From: Salinicola halophilus
GTDB lineage: Bacteria > Pseudomonadota > Gammaproteobacteria > Pseudomonadales > Halomonadaceae
Length of the DNA stretch: 64,000 nt
Reading direction: 5' to 3'
Assembly: GCF_003206155.1 (NCBI RefSeq)
Contig: NZ_PZJV01000001.1
Location: 673,323-737,322 of the forward strand
The position numbers and the translations under genes were made by a program. The notes beneath the pieces are model-generated. The model saw only the letters and a program-made list of their open reading frames with translations, was not told where the DNA came from and searched no databases. Shown in pieces: positions 15,384 through 24,801 of the stretch (positions are counted from its first letter, which is position 1; every line of letters starts with the position of its first letter).

Positions 15384-18065
15384 CTAGACAGTCTGCCCGA
15401 CTCCGAGCCTCTCCCGATGCGCTTCGTAGCCGAACGCGTCGATCACGAACTGGGTCGAGCGTTCGACCTGGCGGCGATAGGCTTCGGGGTCGGCGTGCAG
15501 TCGTTCGATGGTGTCCTGCACCGCTTCGGGCGCGGCGTAGATGGCGGCGTCCTGGAACAGTGGGCGGTACTTGGGATCGATGATCACCGGGACGCCGACG
15601 GCCATCGCTTCGAACATTACCCGCCCGAACGCCTCGATCCAGTCGGAGTGGGTGTAGTAGACGTAGAAATCCACGTCCTTGAGGAACTCGGCGGGCTGAA
15701 TCGAGCCGAATTCATGTACTACCCAGTTAGCCGGCAGCTGCCCCAGCACGGTGGTCGGGGCACTCGCCCCACCGAGAACGTGGATCTGATAGCGGTCGTC
15801 ATCCGGGTAGAGCGTTCTCAATACCTCAGGAGACTCAGGCCACTTTACGTACTGATCCCGCGAGTGGCGGCCGATCTTGATCGGCAGGCCGCCCGGCGTA
15901 TGCGCCGGGCGCTGCCACTCCGCCACATTGATGATATTGACCCAATCCTCCTCGGCCAGGTCGATATCCGCGAGCTCTTGCGGGTGGTGCTCGAAGAGCG
16001 ATTCTCGTACCAGCGGACCGATGGGGTACCAGCGCGCGCCCTCCCCAAACGTCTCGACGATGTGTCGGTGACAGGTGGGGATGTCGTAGAGCGTCTCGCC
16101 GGTTTCGCTGTATTCGCGCTTGGGCGGCTGGTTGACGATCACCGAGATGCGCTTGGCCTGCACATTGGGGATTCGATCCTGCAGGCGCTGCACCACCGGC
16201 GGATGGCGGATCACCAGGTGATCGCAGGTCACCGTTTCACCCTGCACGACGAACGAGACCAGCTCACCGTCGACCAGCCGACGAATGTTCTCGTTGATCT
16301 TGCGGCCAGGGTTGAGGTCGTAACGCGGCAGATTGAGCAGCCCGGTACGCAGGCCGAAGTAGCGCTGCGCCTTGATCTCCTCGATGTTCGAGTGACTGGT
16401 GCCGCCGGGCAGGCGAAAATCGGACGCGATGATGACATCGAAATGCGTACGACTGACGCCCTTGTCCGGCAGCATCGGCGCGGGGCGCGGGAAACGATCG
16501 CCATCCGTCTCGGAGTCGGCTGCGTAGCGGAGCGTCGACGCTTGGCGCCGCGCATAGGCTGCAGCCTCGTCGTACTCCTTCCTCGCCCCCGTCTTGAAGC
16601 CGAGATAGCCGAAGGCGCTGTCCGAAGTGAGCGACCCCGGCACCTGACGCTGAAAGCAGAGCGGTGCGCCATCGAGGGTGACGACGGCCTCAACACCGAA
16701 GGCGACACGCAGGCGCGCCAGGAATTCGGAATCCGCCGCGAAGCGCACCTTGTCCCAGTAGCCGAGTGCTTCCGTCACCGGCGCCCGCCGGAACATCAGC
16801 GACGAGAGATTCATCAGCACGAAAGTGCGGGACTTCGGGCGCAGGTAGATGCGCCCGTCCTCTTCCAGGCGAATCTGGCGCGAGAGGTTGGCGATGACCT
16901 CTGGGTTAGCGTCCAGCTGCGCGGCCTGCAGCTCGATCTTGCGCGGATGGGACCAGTCGTCGGCATCGTGCGTGGTGACGTAGTCGCCAGTGCAGTGGTT
17001 CAGCGCGTGATTGCGCGCCGCGTACGGCCCCTGATTGACCGGGTTGCGCAGCACCTTGATGCGGGCATCGCGCGCGGCGTAACCCTCGGCGACCGCCACC
17101 GTCTCATCGGTACTGGCATCGTCACTGACGAGAATCTCCAGATCGCGATGAGACTGCGCCAATAGCGATTCGAGCGCGGTGGGTAACGTGCGCGCCGCGT
17201 TGTAGACGGGGATGATGACGCTGACCCGCGCAGTAGACGCCCGTGACGGCTCGGCGTGAGCGCTCAACCGCTCGTAGAAGCCCTGCGTGTGCGCCGCTGA
17301 GGTCAGCGATACCGGTTCGAGACCGTGCTCGGCGTAGAGCGCGTTCACGACCCCAAGTCGCGCCGTCATGTCCGGCTGGGCGTTGATGCGCGCCAGCGTC
17401 CAGTCGTCATCCCGAAGGGACGGCGGCACCTCAGCGAGTACCGTCAGCGCCTGTGCCGGCCGCCCGGCGTTGGCGTGCACCTGAGACAGCAGACGCCTGG
17501 CGCGGGCCTGCAGCGCCTCATCCTTGGTGGAGTCGATATAGGCTGCGAGGGCGACCCGCGCCTTCTCCAGCATCTCTTCACCCGGCTGGGCGGCGTACCA
17601 GACGCCAAGCTCCCACAGTGCCAACTGCCGAGGGTAGCCCATTTCGTCGCAGGCGATCGCCTCGAGCTCCGGCACCGCGATGCGCGAGAACTCCAGGTCG
17701 TAGATGCGCGCCACGATATCCTTGATGCGCTGATCCTGCTTTTTCTTGGCGCGCCGGCTCTGCTGTCGCGTCGCCTGGACAGTGCGTTCGGAGACTCGCG
17801 GCGCGGGCTTACGCCCCTCGCGCATGCCGTGCATCAGGTAGTGAAGCAGCGGCCCGGATGCCTGTTGTCGCACATCCGGGTACTTCTTCAGGTAGTAGGC
17901 GGGATCGAAGAACGGCGACGGCTGACGCCCCCACGGCTCCCCGTACTTCACATAGTGCAGCACCGGATCCAGACCCGAGCGCTTCACGTCCGGGTAGCGT
18001 TTGGCGTACCACTTCTCATCGACGAAACCCGAGTCGCGTAGAAACTCGATCTTCTTCAAAAACAT
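15384..18065 (-). CDS. Bifunctional glycosyltransferase (GT2 + GT4-like) with N-terminal YPDV repeats, 893 aa
   Basis: Two YPDV units open the protein (about residues 13-50 and 52-87: VDEKWYAKRYPDV and FDPAYYLKKYPDV, with HYVKYG and EGRKP). A helical, TPR-like stretch follows (about 100-270), then a family 2 transferase from about 278 (VSVIIPVYNAARTL; THDADDWSHP). From about 540 to the end there is a GT-B domain (DVIIASDFRLPGGTSHSN; FGRVMFEAMAVGVPVI near 815), as in GT4. The layout parallels the 1026-aa protein downstream, and the two probably arose from a common two-transferase ancestor. The start ATG has AGGGA about 8 nt upstream. It lies 98 nt after rmlA, with a 7-bp hairpin (18116-18137) in the gap. 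Confidence 0.85.
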   Translation of the reverse strand: MFLKKIEFLRDSGFVDEKWYAKRYPDVKRSGLDPVLHYVKYGEPWGRQPSPFFDPAYYLKKYPDVRQQASGPLLHYLMHGMREGRKPAPRVSERTVQATRQQSRRAKKKQDQRIKDIVARIYDLEFSRIAVPELEAIACDEMGYPRQLALWELGVWYAAQPGEEMLEKARVALAAYIDSTKDEALQARARRLLSQVHANAGRPAQALTVLAEVPPSLRDDDWTLARINAQPDMTARLGVVNALYAEHGLEPVSLTSAAHTQGFYERLSAHAEPSRASTARVSVIIPVYNAARTLPTALESLLAQSHRDLEILVSDDASTDETVAVAEGYAARDARIKVLRNPVNQGPYAARNHALNHCTGDYVTTHDADDWSHPRKIELQAAQLDANPEVIANLSRQIRLEEDGRIYLRPKSRTFVLMNLSSLMFRRAPVTEALGYWDKVRFAADSEFLARLRVAFGVEAVVTLDGAPLCFQRQVPGSLTSDSAFGYLGFKTGARKEYDEAAAYARRQASTLRYAADSETDGDRFPRPAPMLPDKGVSRTHFDVIIASDFRLPGGTSHSNIEEIKAQRYFGLRTGLLNLPRYDLNPGRKINENIRRLVDGELVSFVVQGETVTCDHLVIRHPPVVQRLQDRIPNVQAKRISVIVNQPPKREYSETGETLYDIPTCHRHIVETFGEGARWYPIGPLVRESLFEHHPQELADIDLAEEDWVNIINVAEWQRPAHTPGGLPIKIGRHSRDQYVKWPESPEVLRTLYPDDDRYQIHVLGGASAPTTVLGQLPANWVVHEFGSIQPAEFLKDVDFYVYYTHSDWIEAFGRVMFEAMAVGVPVIIDPKYRPLFQDAAIYAAPEAVQDTIERLHADPEAYRRQVERSTQFVIDAFGYEAHRERLGVGQTV

Positions 18066-18163
18066 GCCGTCATCCCTAAGTCTCTTCGACGTGATGTCAA
18101 TAATCCGTCACTCCCCATCGAGCCTTCGTGCTCGATGCGGCTCCATTACGAAACACTTCGACT

Positions 18164-19042
18164 TCAGTGCCACTGCTCGGTGAGCCGAAACAGATAGTCA
18201 CCGTAACCCGTCTTGGCGAATCGCTCGGCCTGACGCCCGAGCGCGGCGTCGTCGATCCAGCCCTGATTCCAGGCGATCTCTTCCAGGCAGGCGATCTTCA
18301 GCCCTTGGCAATGCTCGATGCTCTGCACGTACTGGCTGGCCTCCATCAGGCTCTCTGGGGTGCCGGTGTCCAGCCAGGCGAAGCCACGCCCCAGCTTCTC
18401 GACGAAGAGATCCCCCCGCGCCAGGTAAGCGTTGTTAACGGAGGTGATCTCGAGTTCGCCCCGTGCGGAGGGTGTCACCCGGCGGGCGATCTCGACGACG
18501 TCGGCGTCGTAGAAGTAGAGCCCTGTCACCGCGTAAGGCGACGGTGGCTGGGCCGGTTTCTCTTCGATACCCGAAACCTGACCACGCTCGTCGAACGCGA
18601 CGACACCGAAACGCTCCGGGTCTTTCACCCACTGGCCGAAGACGGTGGCGCCCGTCGCGCGTTGGGAGGCGAGACGCAGCTGCTCGGAGAAATGCTGGCC
18701 GTGGAAGACGTTGTCACCTAGCACGAGACAGACCGGGTCATTACCGATGAAGGTTTCGCCAATGAGAAATGCCTCGGCCAACCCTTTCGGCTCGGCCTGC
18801 TCGGCGTACTCGAAGACGACGCCAAACTGGCTACCATCACCCAGTAGCTGGCGATACTGCGGCAGCGCCTCCGGCGTCGAAATGATCAGGATGTGGCGAA
18901 TACCGGCCAGCATGAGGACCGAGATCGGGTAGTAGATCATCGGTTTGTCGTAGACCGGCAGCAGCTGTTTGGAGGCCCCCAGTGTCATCGGGAACAGCCG
19001 AGAGCCGGTACCGCCGGCCAGCACGATTCCTTTACGTGTCAT
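18164..19042 (-). CDS. rmlA: Glucose-1-phosphate thymidylyltransferase
   Basis: Makes dTDP-glucose from glucose-1-phosphate and dTTP, the entry step to dTDP-rhamnose and other 6-deoxyhexoses. Its 292 aa match RmlA/RfbA length. [11 protein letters not shown] near the N-terminus is the pyrophosphorylase signature, followed by [25 protein letters not shown] and the EEKPAQP-type motif are also present. The start ATG follows GGAGTGGTGG. rmlB, rmlC and rmlD are not in the window, so they must lie elsewhere if rhamnose is made. A promoter-like pair sits just upstream. Confidence 0.95.
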   Translation of the reverse strand: MTRKGIVLAGGTGSRLFPMTLGASKQLLPVYDKPMIYYPISVLMLAGIRHILIISTPEALPQYRQLLGDGSQFGVVFEYAEQAEPKGLAEAFLIGETFIGNDPVCLVLGDNVFHGQHFSEQLRLASQRATGATVFGQWVKDPERFGVVAFDERGQVSGIEEKPAQPPSPYAVTGLYFYDADVVEIARRVTPSARGELEITSVNNAYLARGDLFVEKLGRGFAWLDTGTPESLMEASQYVQSIEHCQGLKIACLEEIAWNQGWIDDAALGRQAERFAKTGYGDYLFRLTEQWH

Positions 19043-19056
19043 CCACCACTCCAGAT

Positions 19057-19085
19057 TGTATAAAGCTATGACTTACCCAGTGCAA
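19057..19085 (-). promoter_or_regulatory. Possible sigma70 promoter for rmlA
   Basis: On the minus strand TTGCAC and TATACA are separated by 17 nt. The -10 box is only about 14 nt from the start codon, so a transcript from it would have a very short leader. That makes the site doubtful despite its good match. Confidence 0.35.
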
Positions 19086-19124
19086 TCACTGACGCCAACA
19101 CGAGCAAGATTCTTTATTACAGCG

Positions 19125-19988
19125 TTATAAATCGAAATTGGAAATCGAAAACGCCTTGGCAATGTTATCCTTTTTAACTTGCTCCAGCACCTTGTGCCTT
19201 CCCGCCAGAGACGACTTGCGCTGAGCCTTCTCCCCTTTCAAGACCAGGTTATTGACCCCGTGGTTGAGATAATAAAAAACCGCGAAGAAAGGAATTTTTT
19301 GCGCGCACTTGCCGTTTTCGCGCATTGTCTCTGGCAGTGTAACGTGATCGCGAATCCGATGAATCAGCGTCTCTTTGTCGGAAGAACTTTCAGGGAGTTC
19401 ATCCTTCGTCAGCCATACTGCCGCACAGGAGCCGCAGTGCTCGTAAAAAGGAGTCGTCCCTTTGAGGGCACCAAGGGTCTTTGAAGGCACATCGTAAACG
19501 TAACCCTTGTCGACAACATACCCGGCTCGGTTATCATCCGTTAGAATGAAATCGCAAACGTCTTTATGTACCAAGTCATCGGCATCGAGCATGAAAAAAT
19601 AAAAACCCGACAGCTCAGTCTTTTTCAAAGCTGCAAGTGTCAAGCGTCTCTTTCTTTGCTTATCACCGCTATATCTAGACACTTCCGTTGGCCTCGCCCA
19701 ATTAGCGCGAATCCAGTGCACATTGACACTTCTTTTCTTGAGACTAGGTCGATCATGACCCGCAATCAAGACGATAAAGTTTTTGTTCGTCTGATTTTCC
19801 AAGCTTTTTATCGTTTGATTCAGATTTTCTTGAACCACTTGCCACTGCTCAGGTGCCGTCTTGGCGCGCAGGGAGATCCCAAATACGACAAGTGGATCCA
19901 CTAGACTAGTAGCCGATGCATTGACTTCGCTTACGAATGAAGCCATGCGCTCTTCAAATCGACTGGTTATGTTTTGGGATTTTTCCAT
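19125..19988 (-). CDS. Putative glycosyltransferase, paralogue of the next gene upstream, 287 aa
   Basis: A GT-A-like protein without a close named family. It has a nucleotide-binding start (FGISLRAKT), the phrase IVLIAGHDRP, basic KQRKRRLTLAA and an acidic FFMLDADDLVHKDV, the probable metal-binding DxD. Later it has YEHCGSCAAVWLTKDELP and a C-terminal YYLNHGVNN. The same landmarks in the same order occur in the 263-aa protein just upstream (IVIAGHEKP, KHKKRRLAAA, YIDADDLIDKT, YCGSCFFPVFTNEELP, VYLVNHTD), so they are tandem paralogues. Base composition is clearly lower in GC than in the large genes downstream. The ribosome-binding site before the ATG is weak. Sugar specificity unknown. Confidence 0.6.
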   Translation of the reverse strand: MEKSQNITSRFEERMASFVSEVNASATSLVDPLVVFGISLRAKTAPEQWQVVQENLNQTIKSLENQTNKNFIVLIAGHDRPSLKKRSVNVHWIRANWARPTEVSRYSGDKQRKRRLTLAALKKTELSGFYFFMLDADDLVHKDVCDFILTDDNRAGYVVDKGYVYDVPSKTLGALKGTTPFYEHCGSCAAVWLTKDELPESSSDKETLIHRIRDHVTLPETMRENGKCAQKIPFFAVFYYLNHGVNNLVLKGEKAQRKSSLAGRHKVLEQVKKDNIAKAFSISNFDL

Positions 19989-20031
19989 TAAAAAATACCA
20001 TTAATAAGACGAGTAAAGCGAATCCAAACGT

Positions 20032-20823
20032 TTAGCCATTTGACTCTTCGAACAGGGCGTGGAAATCGAGCAATCCAAAGCGCGTTTCCAGCACGCGCTG
20101 CTTCACCTCTGCTTGCGGGCCATTGTCGACGGTATCGTTTTTCATTCCTTTCTTCGAAAACTCGAGGCTATCGGTATGATTCACCAGATAGACGACGAAC
20201 CCCGCGTCATCGCTCTGCACGCTCTTGACCTTCTTGCCAAGCGCTTTGCACTGAATGTCGAATTCTCGGTGCTTGTCAAATTGGGAAAAAACGGTATTGA
20301 CGTCATCCCAAGATGAGGGTAGCTCTTCATTGGTAAAAACCGGGAAAAAACAGGAACCACAGTAGCGCGAAAATCGTTTGGAAATGAACTCCATGTCACC
20401 GTTACGCATATCCAGCTTATAGCCTGAATTGACAATGACCGAAACATCCCCGCCGGACGAAAGCACCTTCTCGACCAGTGTCTTATCGATCAAATCGTCG
20501 GCGTCTATGTAGCCAAGTCGATTGGTGTGATTGCCCTGGCTTTTTACCCATGCGGCAGCCAGCCTTCTTTTCTTGTGCTTGTCATTGCCCCTACCTTTCG
20601 TATTGGCGCCCGGGGGCGCAAACGGCGCCTCGACGAAGGTAACCGCATCATCCCCCTCGATGAACTGCGGCTTCTCATGCCCTGCAATTACGATATGGTA
20701 ATTTTTACTGGTCGAGTTCTTTATCGAATCAATGGTATTGCTCAAGAGAGCGCATACAGCATCCCAATCAGTAGCGTTTTTGCGCGACTTTAACGATATG
20801 CAGAAATAGATCATCTCAGCCAT
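20032..20823 (-). CDS. Putative glycosyltransferase, paralogue of the next gene downstream, 263 aa
   Basis: GT-A-like protein with the same landmark order as its neighbour: HIVIAGHEKP, DKHKKRRLAAAWV, the acidic GYIDADDLIDKT, and YCGSCFFPVF with a pair of aromatics around the cysteines. I place the start at ATG 20823, which has GGCGGGG about 6 nt upstream; GTG two codons earlier is possible. It is 43 nt from the paralogue, so the two form a pair, probably two consecutive transfers or alternative acceptors (inference). Neither has a membrane segment, so both would act in the cytoplasm. Confidence 0.6.
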   Translation of the reverse strand: MAEMIYFCISLKSRKNATDWDAVCALLSNTIDSIKNSTSKNYHIVIAGHEKPQFIEGDDAVTFVEAPFAPPGANTKGRGNDKHKKRRLAAAWVKSQGNHTNRLGYIDADDLIDKTLVEKVLSSGGDVSVIVNSGYKLDMRNGDMEFISKRFSRYCGSCFFPVFTNEELPSSWDDVNTVFSQFDKHREFDIQCKALGKKVKSVQSDDAGFVVYLVNHTDSLEFSKKGMKNDTVDNGPQAEVKQRVLETRFGLLDFHALFEESNG

Positions 20824-20980
20824 ACACACCCCGCCTGCTTAGCTAAAAAATTGAAAAATTATCGTTCTTCCCCATCTTGGCAGAAGACAAAGTGAGCATC
20901 TTGCGGCTATCACCATGCCACTCAGGCTTGCCCAAACGGCTTGAATCGACCGACAAAGCGGTAAGCATACCGCAAACGGC

Positions 20981-21009
20981 AAAACGCCCGCAGGGCAAGC
21001 CGGCGGGCG
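20981..21009 (-). terminator. Terminator after the small methyltransferase gene
   Basis: CGCCCGC pairs with GCGGGCG over an 11-nt loop and is followed on the minus strand by TTTTGCC. It lies just past the stop at 21035 and should split the locus into at least two transcripts. The downstream gap 20830-20980 is AT-richer and is the likely place for a new promoter, though I see no convincing pair of boxes. Confidence 0.7.
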
Positions 21010-21034
21010 CTGATGTCTCATCCGATGCTTTTCG

Positions 21035-21865
21035 TCACGGGGCGTCATCAAAGGCCACGATCGCCAGCCCCTTTTCCATCGGCCGCTGTTCGACGGTTGC
21101 CGCTTGATGCTCGGCCCACGCCTCGATGATCTTTTTCTCTTCCCACCGTCCCGCGTCGTCCAGCCAGACGCTACAGCCCGATGCGAGCTTACCAGCCAGG
21201 GCCGGCAGCGCTGGGTATCGCGCGAAGCGACAGGTGCCGGCAGGTGGGCCATCGACCAGAACGAAATCGATCGCGTCAAGGTCTTCCAACAGGGGCACCG
21301 GATACCAGTGGGGCACCGACTCATCTCCAATCGTGCTCTTCGCCCCTTCTTCCGTCTCAAACGCCAGGTGAGCGCCCTGCCAGGGCGCCAATTCACCAAC
21401 GCGCAGATCGACCCATTCGAGCAAACCCTCGCGCTCGAGCGAGCGGCGCGTCTCTTCCGCGTAGTGCGGTGAGTGCTCGAACGAGACGAGCCTGCCCTGC
21501 CCGATCTGCGCCAGCGCATCCGCGATGACCAGCGTGGAAGAACCGCTGCCGAACTCCACGATCAGCCCAGGGCGATTCGCGCTGACGGTCTCGTGCAGTT
21601 CCAGCAGGATATCCGGCGAGAGCGGCCAGCCACGTAGCGGTGGCAGCCGACCCTTGATCGAGAGACGCTGGGTCAGCCAGTGGAACGCCTCGAACTGACG
21701 ATAGAGCTGGAGGTTCGACTCCCGCTGCCTGGCAAGCAGATTGGATTCGAGCTTGTCGATCCGTGACTCCAGCGCCTGCAGCGCTGACATGACCCCGGCC
21801 GACCTATCGTCACTTGCCTTTTCGTCGAGTGGCATCGAATCGACCGGGTGTTCGTTGTCGCTCAT
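21035..21865 (-). CDS. Class I SAM-dependent methyltransferase-like protein, 276 aa
   Basis: The Rossmann nucleotide loop is visible as LIVEFGSGSSTLVIADAL, followed by LVSFEHSPHYAEETR and FVLVDGPPAGTCRFARYP, the order seen in Methyltransf_24-type enzymes that modify sugars in polysaccharide loci. An N-terminal 50 residues are helical and probably form a short coiled coil (LQALESRIDKLESNLLARQ). The start at ATG 21865 has AGGGG 8 nt upstream; a TTG at 21922 would run into the preceding gene's end and is less likely. It sits 57 nt after ugd and is followed by a terminator, so it closes the upstream half of the locus. The acceptor is unknown. Confidence 0.75.
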   Translation of the reverse strand: MSDNEHPVDSMPLDEKASDDRSAGVMSALQALESRIDKLESNLLARQRESNLQLYRQFEAFHWLTQRLSIKGRLPPLRGWPLSPDILLELHETVSANRPGLIVEFGSGSSTLVIADALAQIGQGRLVSFEHSPHYAEETRRSLEREGLLEWVDLRVGELAPWQGAHLAFETEEGAKSTIGDESVPHWYPVPLLEDLDAIDFVLVDGPPAGTCRFARYPALPALAGKLASGCSVWLDDAGRWEEKKIIEAWAEHQAATVEQRPMEKGLAIVAFDDAP

Positions 21866-21922
21866 ATCGTTACCCCTGGATGGCGTTGCCGGGCCAGGCG
21901 ATCCTTTCAGACCGATGGCCAA

Positions 21923-23089
21923 TCAGTCCTGACCGAAGAGATCCCGCGTGTAGACCTTCTCGCGAACGTCCGCGATCTCGTCGGTCAAGCGATTGGCGAC
22001 GATAACATCGCAGCGCTGCTTGAACGTTTCGAGATCCTTAAGCACCTCGGAGTTGTAGAATTCGTCTTCTTCCAAAACCGGCTCGTACACCACGACCTCG
22101 ACGCCTTTGGCCTTGATGCGCTTCATCACGCCCTGCATGGCGCTGGCACGGAAGTTGTCGGAACCGGACTTCATGATCAGCCGATAGACGCCGACGACTT
22201 GCGGATTGCGCTTCAAAACCGAACCGGCGATGAAATCCTTACGCGTACGGTTGGCTTCGACGATGGCACCGATCAGGTTGTTGGGCACATCTTCATAGTT
22301 GGCGAGGAGCTGCTTGGTGTCTTTCGGCAGGCAATAGCCCCCGTAGCCGAAGCTGGGGTTGTGGTAATGCATGCCGATGCGCGGGTCCAACCCGACACCT
22401 TCGATGATCTGCTTGGCATTGAGCCCGTGCGATTCAGCGTAGGTATCCAGCTCGTTGAAGTAGGCGACACGCATGGCGAGGTAGGTATTGGCGAACAGCT
22501 TGATCGCCTCTGCCTCGGTGCTATCCACGAACAGCGTGGCGATATCCTGCTTCTCCGCGCCGGCCTTCAGCAGCGCCGCGAAACGCTCGGCACGCTCGGA
22601 GCGCTCACCCACCACGATACGTGACGGATGCAGGTTGTCATAAAGCGCCTTGCCTTCGCGCAGGAACTCCGGCGAGAAGATGAGGTTGCTGGTGCCGAAG
22701 CGCTCGCAAGCTTCCTTGGTGTAACCCACTGGCACGGTGGACTTGATCACCATGACTGCGTTGGGGTTAACGCGCATGACGTCCTGAATCACCGATTCGA
22801 CGCTGGAGGTATCGAAGTAATTGGTGACCGGGTCGTAGTTCGTGGGCGTGGCGATGATCACGAAATCCGCATTGGCGTATGCGGACTCCTTATCCAGCGT
22901 CGCCTGGAGGTTCAACGACTTCTCGCGGAAGAACGACTCGATCTCCGCGTCTTCAATGGGCGACTGGCGCGCATTGATCTGCTCGACCTTCTCGGCCACC
23001 ACATCGACCGCAACGACTGTTTGATGTTGGGCCAAGAGAACGGCATTAGAGAGACCTACGTAACCCGTACCCGCGACGGCAATTTTCAT
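21923..23089 (-). CDS. ugd: UDP-glucose 6-dehydrogenase
   Basis: Oxidises UDP-glucose twice with NAD+ to UDP-glucuronate, a common acidic capsule precursor. 388 aa, the usual length of the short bacterial form. [19 protein letters not shown] is the N-terminal NAD-binding motif. The catalytic cysteine lies in [11 protein letters not shown] (about residue 253). [11 protein letters not shown] and the C-terminal VYEPVLEED are typical of the UDPGDH family. The start at 23089 has GGAAG 6 nt upstream and the typical MKIAV opening; the in-frame extension to 23146 is rejected. It is 77 nt after glmM. Confidence 0.93.
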   Translation of the reverse strand: MKIAVAGTGYVGLSNAVLLAQHQTVVAVDVVAEKVEQINARQSPIEDAEIESFFREKSLNLQATLDKESAYANADFVIIATPTNYDPVTNYFDTSSVESVIQDVMRVNPNAVMVIKSTVPVGYTKEACERFGTSNLIFSPEFLREGKALYDNLHPSRIVVGERSERAERFAALLKAGAEKQDIATLFVDSTEAEAIKLFANTYLAMRVAYFNELDTYAESHGLNAKQIIEGVGLDPRIGMHYHNPSFGYGGYCLPKDTKQLLANYEDVPNNLIGAIVEANRTRKDFIAGSVLKRNPQVVGVYRLIMKSGSDNFRASAMQGVMKRIKAKGVEVVVYEPVLEEDEFYNSEVLKDLETFKQRCDVIVANRLTDEIADVREKVYTRDLFGQD

Positions 23090-23166
23090 TTTCAACTTCC
23101 TTATCGATGCTTTCACGATGCCTTGACTAGTGCCCCCGCGAGACACCGGCGTCGTACTAAAACGGC

Positions 23167-24513
23167 TCAGCCTACAGAGTGACGAATCTGATCTGCAATC
23201 TTCGTGGCTGACGCCTCTGCGGTTTCGGCGTCGATCGCCTCGACCATGACACGGATCGCCGGCTCGGTGCCGGACTTTCGCAGTAGAACGCGGCCATCAT
23301 GACCCAGCTCGCGCTCTACTGCAGCGACCATTTCTTTCACCTCTGGTTGGGTGAGAGGATCACTACTCTGGCCCGCTTGGTAACGAACGTTAATCAACGT
23401 CTGCGGCAGTTTGTCCATGCCCTGCTTGGCATCGAACAAGGTGAGATTTTGCGAGACCAGGCACGCCAGCACTTGCATGGAAGCAACGATGGCATCCCCC
23501 GTAGAGGCATGATCGAGATTGATCAGATGGCCGGACGTCTCGCCACCGATGCGCCAGCCGTTGGCCTCCAGCTGTTCCATCACGTAGCGGTCACCCACTT
23601 TGGCGCGCAAAAATGGCACACCCAACGCCCCGAGTGCTTGCTCCAGCCCGAGATTGGTCATCTGCGTACCCACGACCCCGCCGCTGTAGCCCCGCGCTTT
23701 GGCTTGACGCGTCAGCAGGTACAGCAACTCGTCCCCATCGACGACCGCACCGGTGTGATCGACCATCATCAAGCGGTCCGCATCCCCATCCAGCGCAATA
23801 CCGAGATCCGCTTTGTGGGATACAACCGCCTCGCACAGGCTTTCCATCGACGTCGCACCGCAGCGCTCGTTGATGTTGAAGCCATCTGGCGTTGCGTGAA
23901 TAGCGATGACTTCCGCACCAAGTTCGCGATAGACGGCCGGCGCCACCTTATAGGCAGCGCCATTGGCGCAATCCACCACGATCTTCAGGCCGTCGAGGCT
24001 CAAATTGCCCGGCAACGCCGCCTTGCAATATTCGATGTAGCGCCCCGAAGCGTCATCGATGCGTCGAGCTTTACCCAACCTTTCCGGCGAAACACAGGTC
24101 ATTTCGCCATCGAGCGCAATTTGCAGGTAGCGCTCGACCTCTTGCTCTTGCGCATCCTTGAGCTTGAAACCGCCCTTCCCGAAAATCTTGATGCCATTGT
24201 CATAAAACGGGTTGTGGGACGCACTGATAACGACACCTGCATCGGCGCGGAAAGTAGATGTTAGATAAGCAATAGCTGGCGTGGGAAGCGGACCGACCAA
24301 AGCGACATTAACACCTGCAGAAGAAAACCCCGCTTCCAGTGCAGACTCCAGCATGTATCCACTGGCGCGGGTGTCCTTCCCTATAAGGACTTCACGAACC
24401 CCTTCAGCGGCGAGTACTCTACCTGCCGCCCATCCAATGGCAAGTACAATTGAGGGGGTCATAGGAAATTCGCCTACTTTAGCCCGTATACCATCAGTTC
24501 CAAAATAAGACAC
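23167..24513 (-). CDS. glmM: Phosphoglucosamine mutase
   Basis: Interconverts glucosamine-6-phosphate and glucosamine-1-phosphate, the step before UDP-GlcNAc. 448 aa, matching GlmM. The phospho-serine loop is [16 protein letters not shown] (Ser about residue 99), the metal loop is [11 protein letters not shown], the sugar-binding loop GGETSGHLI and the phosphate loop [12 protein letters not shown]. It starts with GTG ([14 protein letters not shown]) and has GAGG about 10 nt upstream. GlmM is normally a housekeeping gene next to folP/ftsH. Here it lies inside the capsule locus next to the pse genes, so it is probably a dedicated second copy that feeds UDP-GlcNAc to PseB. The 120-nt gap upstream has a 10-base A/T tract at 24580-24589 with no stem I can defend. 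Confidence 0.92.
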   Translation of the reverse strand: MSYFGTDGIRAKVGEFPMTPSIVLAIGWAAGRVLAAEGVREVLIGKDTRASGYMLESALEAGFSSAGVNVALVGPLPTPAIAYLTSTFRADAGVVISASHNPFYDNGIKIFGKGGFKLKDAQEQEVERYLQIALDGEMTCVSPERLGKARRIDDASGRYIEYCKAALPGNLSLDGLKIVVDCANGAAYKVAPAVYRELGAEVIAIHATPDGFNINERCGATSMESLCEAVVSHKADLGIALDGDADRLMMVDHTGAVVDGDELLYLLTRQAKARGYSGGVVGTQMTNLGLEQALGALGVPFLRAKVGDRYVMEQLEANGWRIGGETSGHLINLDHASTGDAIVASMQVLACLVSQNLTLFDAKQGMDKLPQTLINVRYQAGQSSDPLTQPEVKEMVAAVERELGHDGRVLLRKSGTEPAIRVMVEAIDAETAEASATKIADQIRHSVG

Positions 24514-24633
24514 GAAGCAAAACCCTCAGCTAACCGGATACAACGGAATAAAAATAAACCAGCGATCAGGCGGAGTTTTAAAAAAAAAATAGATCGCACT
24601 GCACGCACAAAGCGCCAATATAAATACCGACCA

Positions 24634-24801
24634 CTATGCTTCTTGCAACAGCACCGCCGCCTCGTACATAAGGTCGTAACAATCTTTTAGCTCAACTTTC
24701 AAGCTAAGCACTTCAGATTTTAAACCTGCGACTGTTTCACGTAGCCTTAGGATCTCACGATACATTTCATCAGAAGATGATGAACAACTTTCTGTATTCA
24801 T
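24634..24801 (-). CDS. Small coiled-coil protein, 55 aa
   Basis: A short gene that starts at ATG 24801, overlapping the TGA of the upstream glycosyltransferase by 4 nt (ATGA), with GGAG 4-5 nt before it, and stops at TAG 24636-24634. The peptide begins MNTESCSSSSDEMY, followed by a leucine-zipper-like stretch (REILRLRETVAGLK, SEVLSLKVELKDC) and an acidic, aliphatic tail. The coupling and clear heptad pattern make it a probable real gene. It may pair with one of the coiled-coil or glycosyltransferase proteins of the locus (inference). I do not recognise a family. Confidence 0.6.
   Translation of the reverse strand: MNTESCSSSSDEMYREILRLRETVAGLKSEVLSLKVELKDCYDLMYEAAVLLQEA

Noticed and set aside
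16229..16708. 159-aa minus-strand frame inside the 893-aa gene
   Set aside because: Out of frame with a clear domain; Arg/Ser-rich shadow.
13925..17165. Two open frames of 552 and 582 aa on the plus strand
   Set aside because: Both lie opposite the coiled-coil and 893-aa proteins, whose domains are clear; no ribosome-binding site or family resemblance.
18116..18137. Terminator between rmlA and the 893-aa gene
   Set aside because: Only a 7-bp stem (CATCGAG/CTCGATG) without T-tract; mentioned in the gene entry but not claimed as a terminator.
24580..24620. Terminator upstream of glmM
   Set aside because: A ten-base T-tract is present on the minus strand, but I cannot find a defendable stem next to it.
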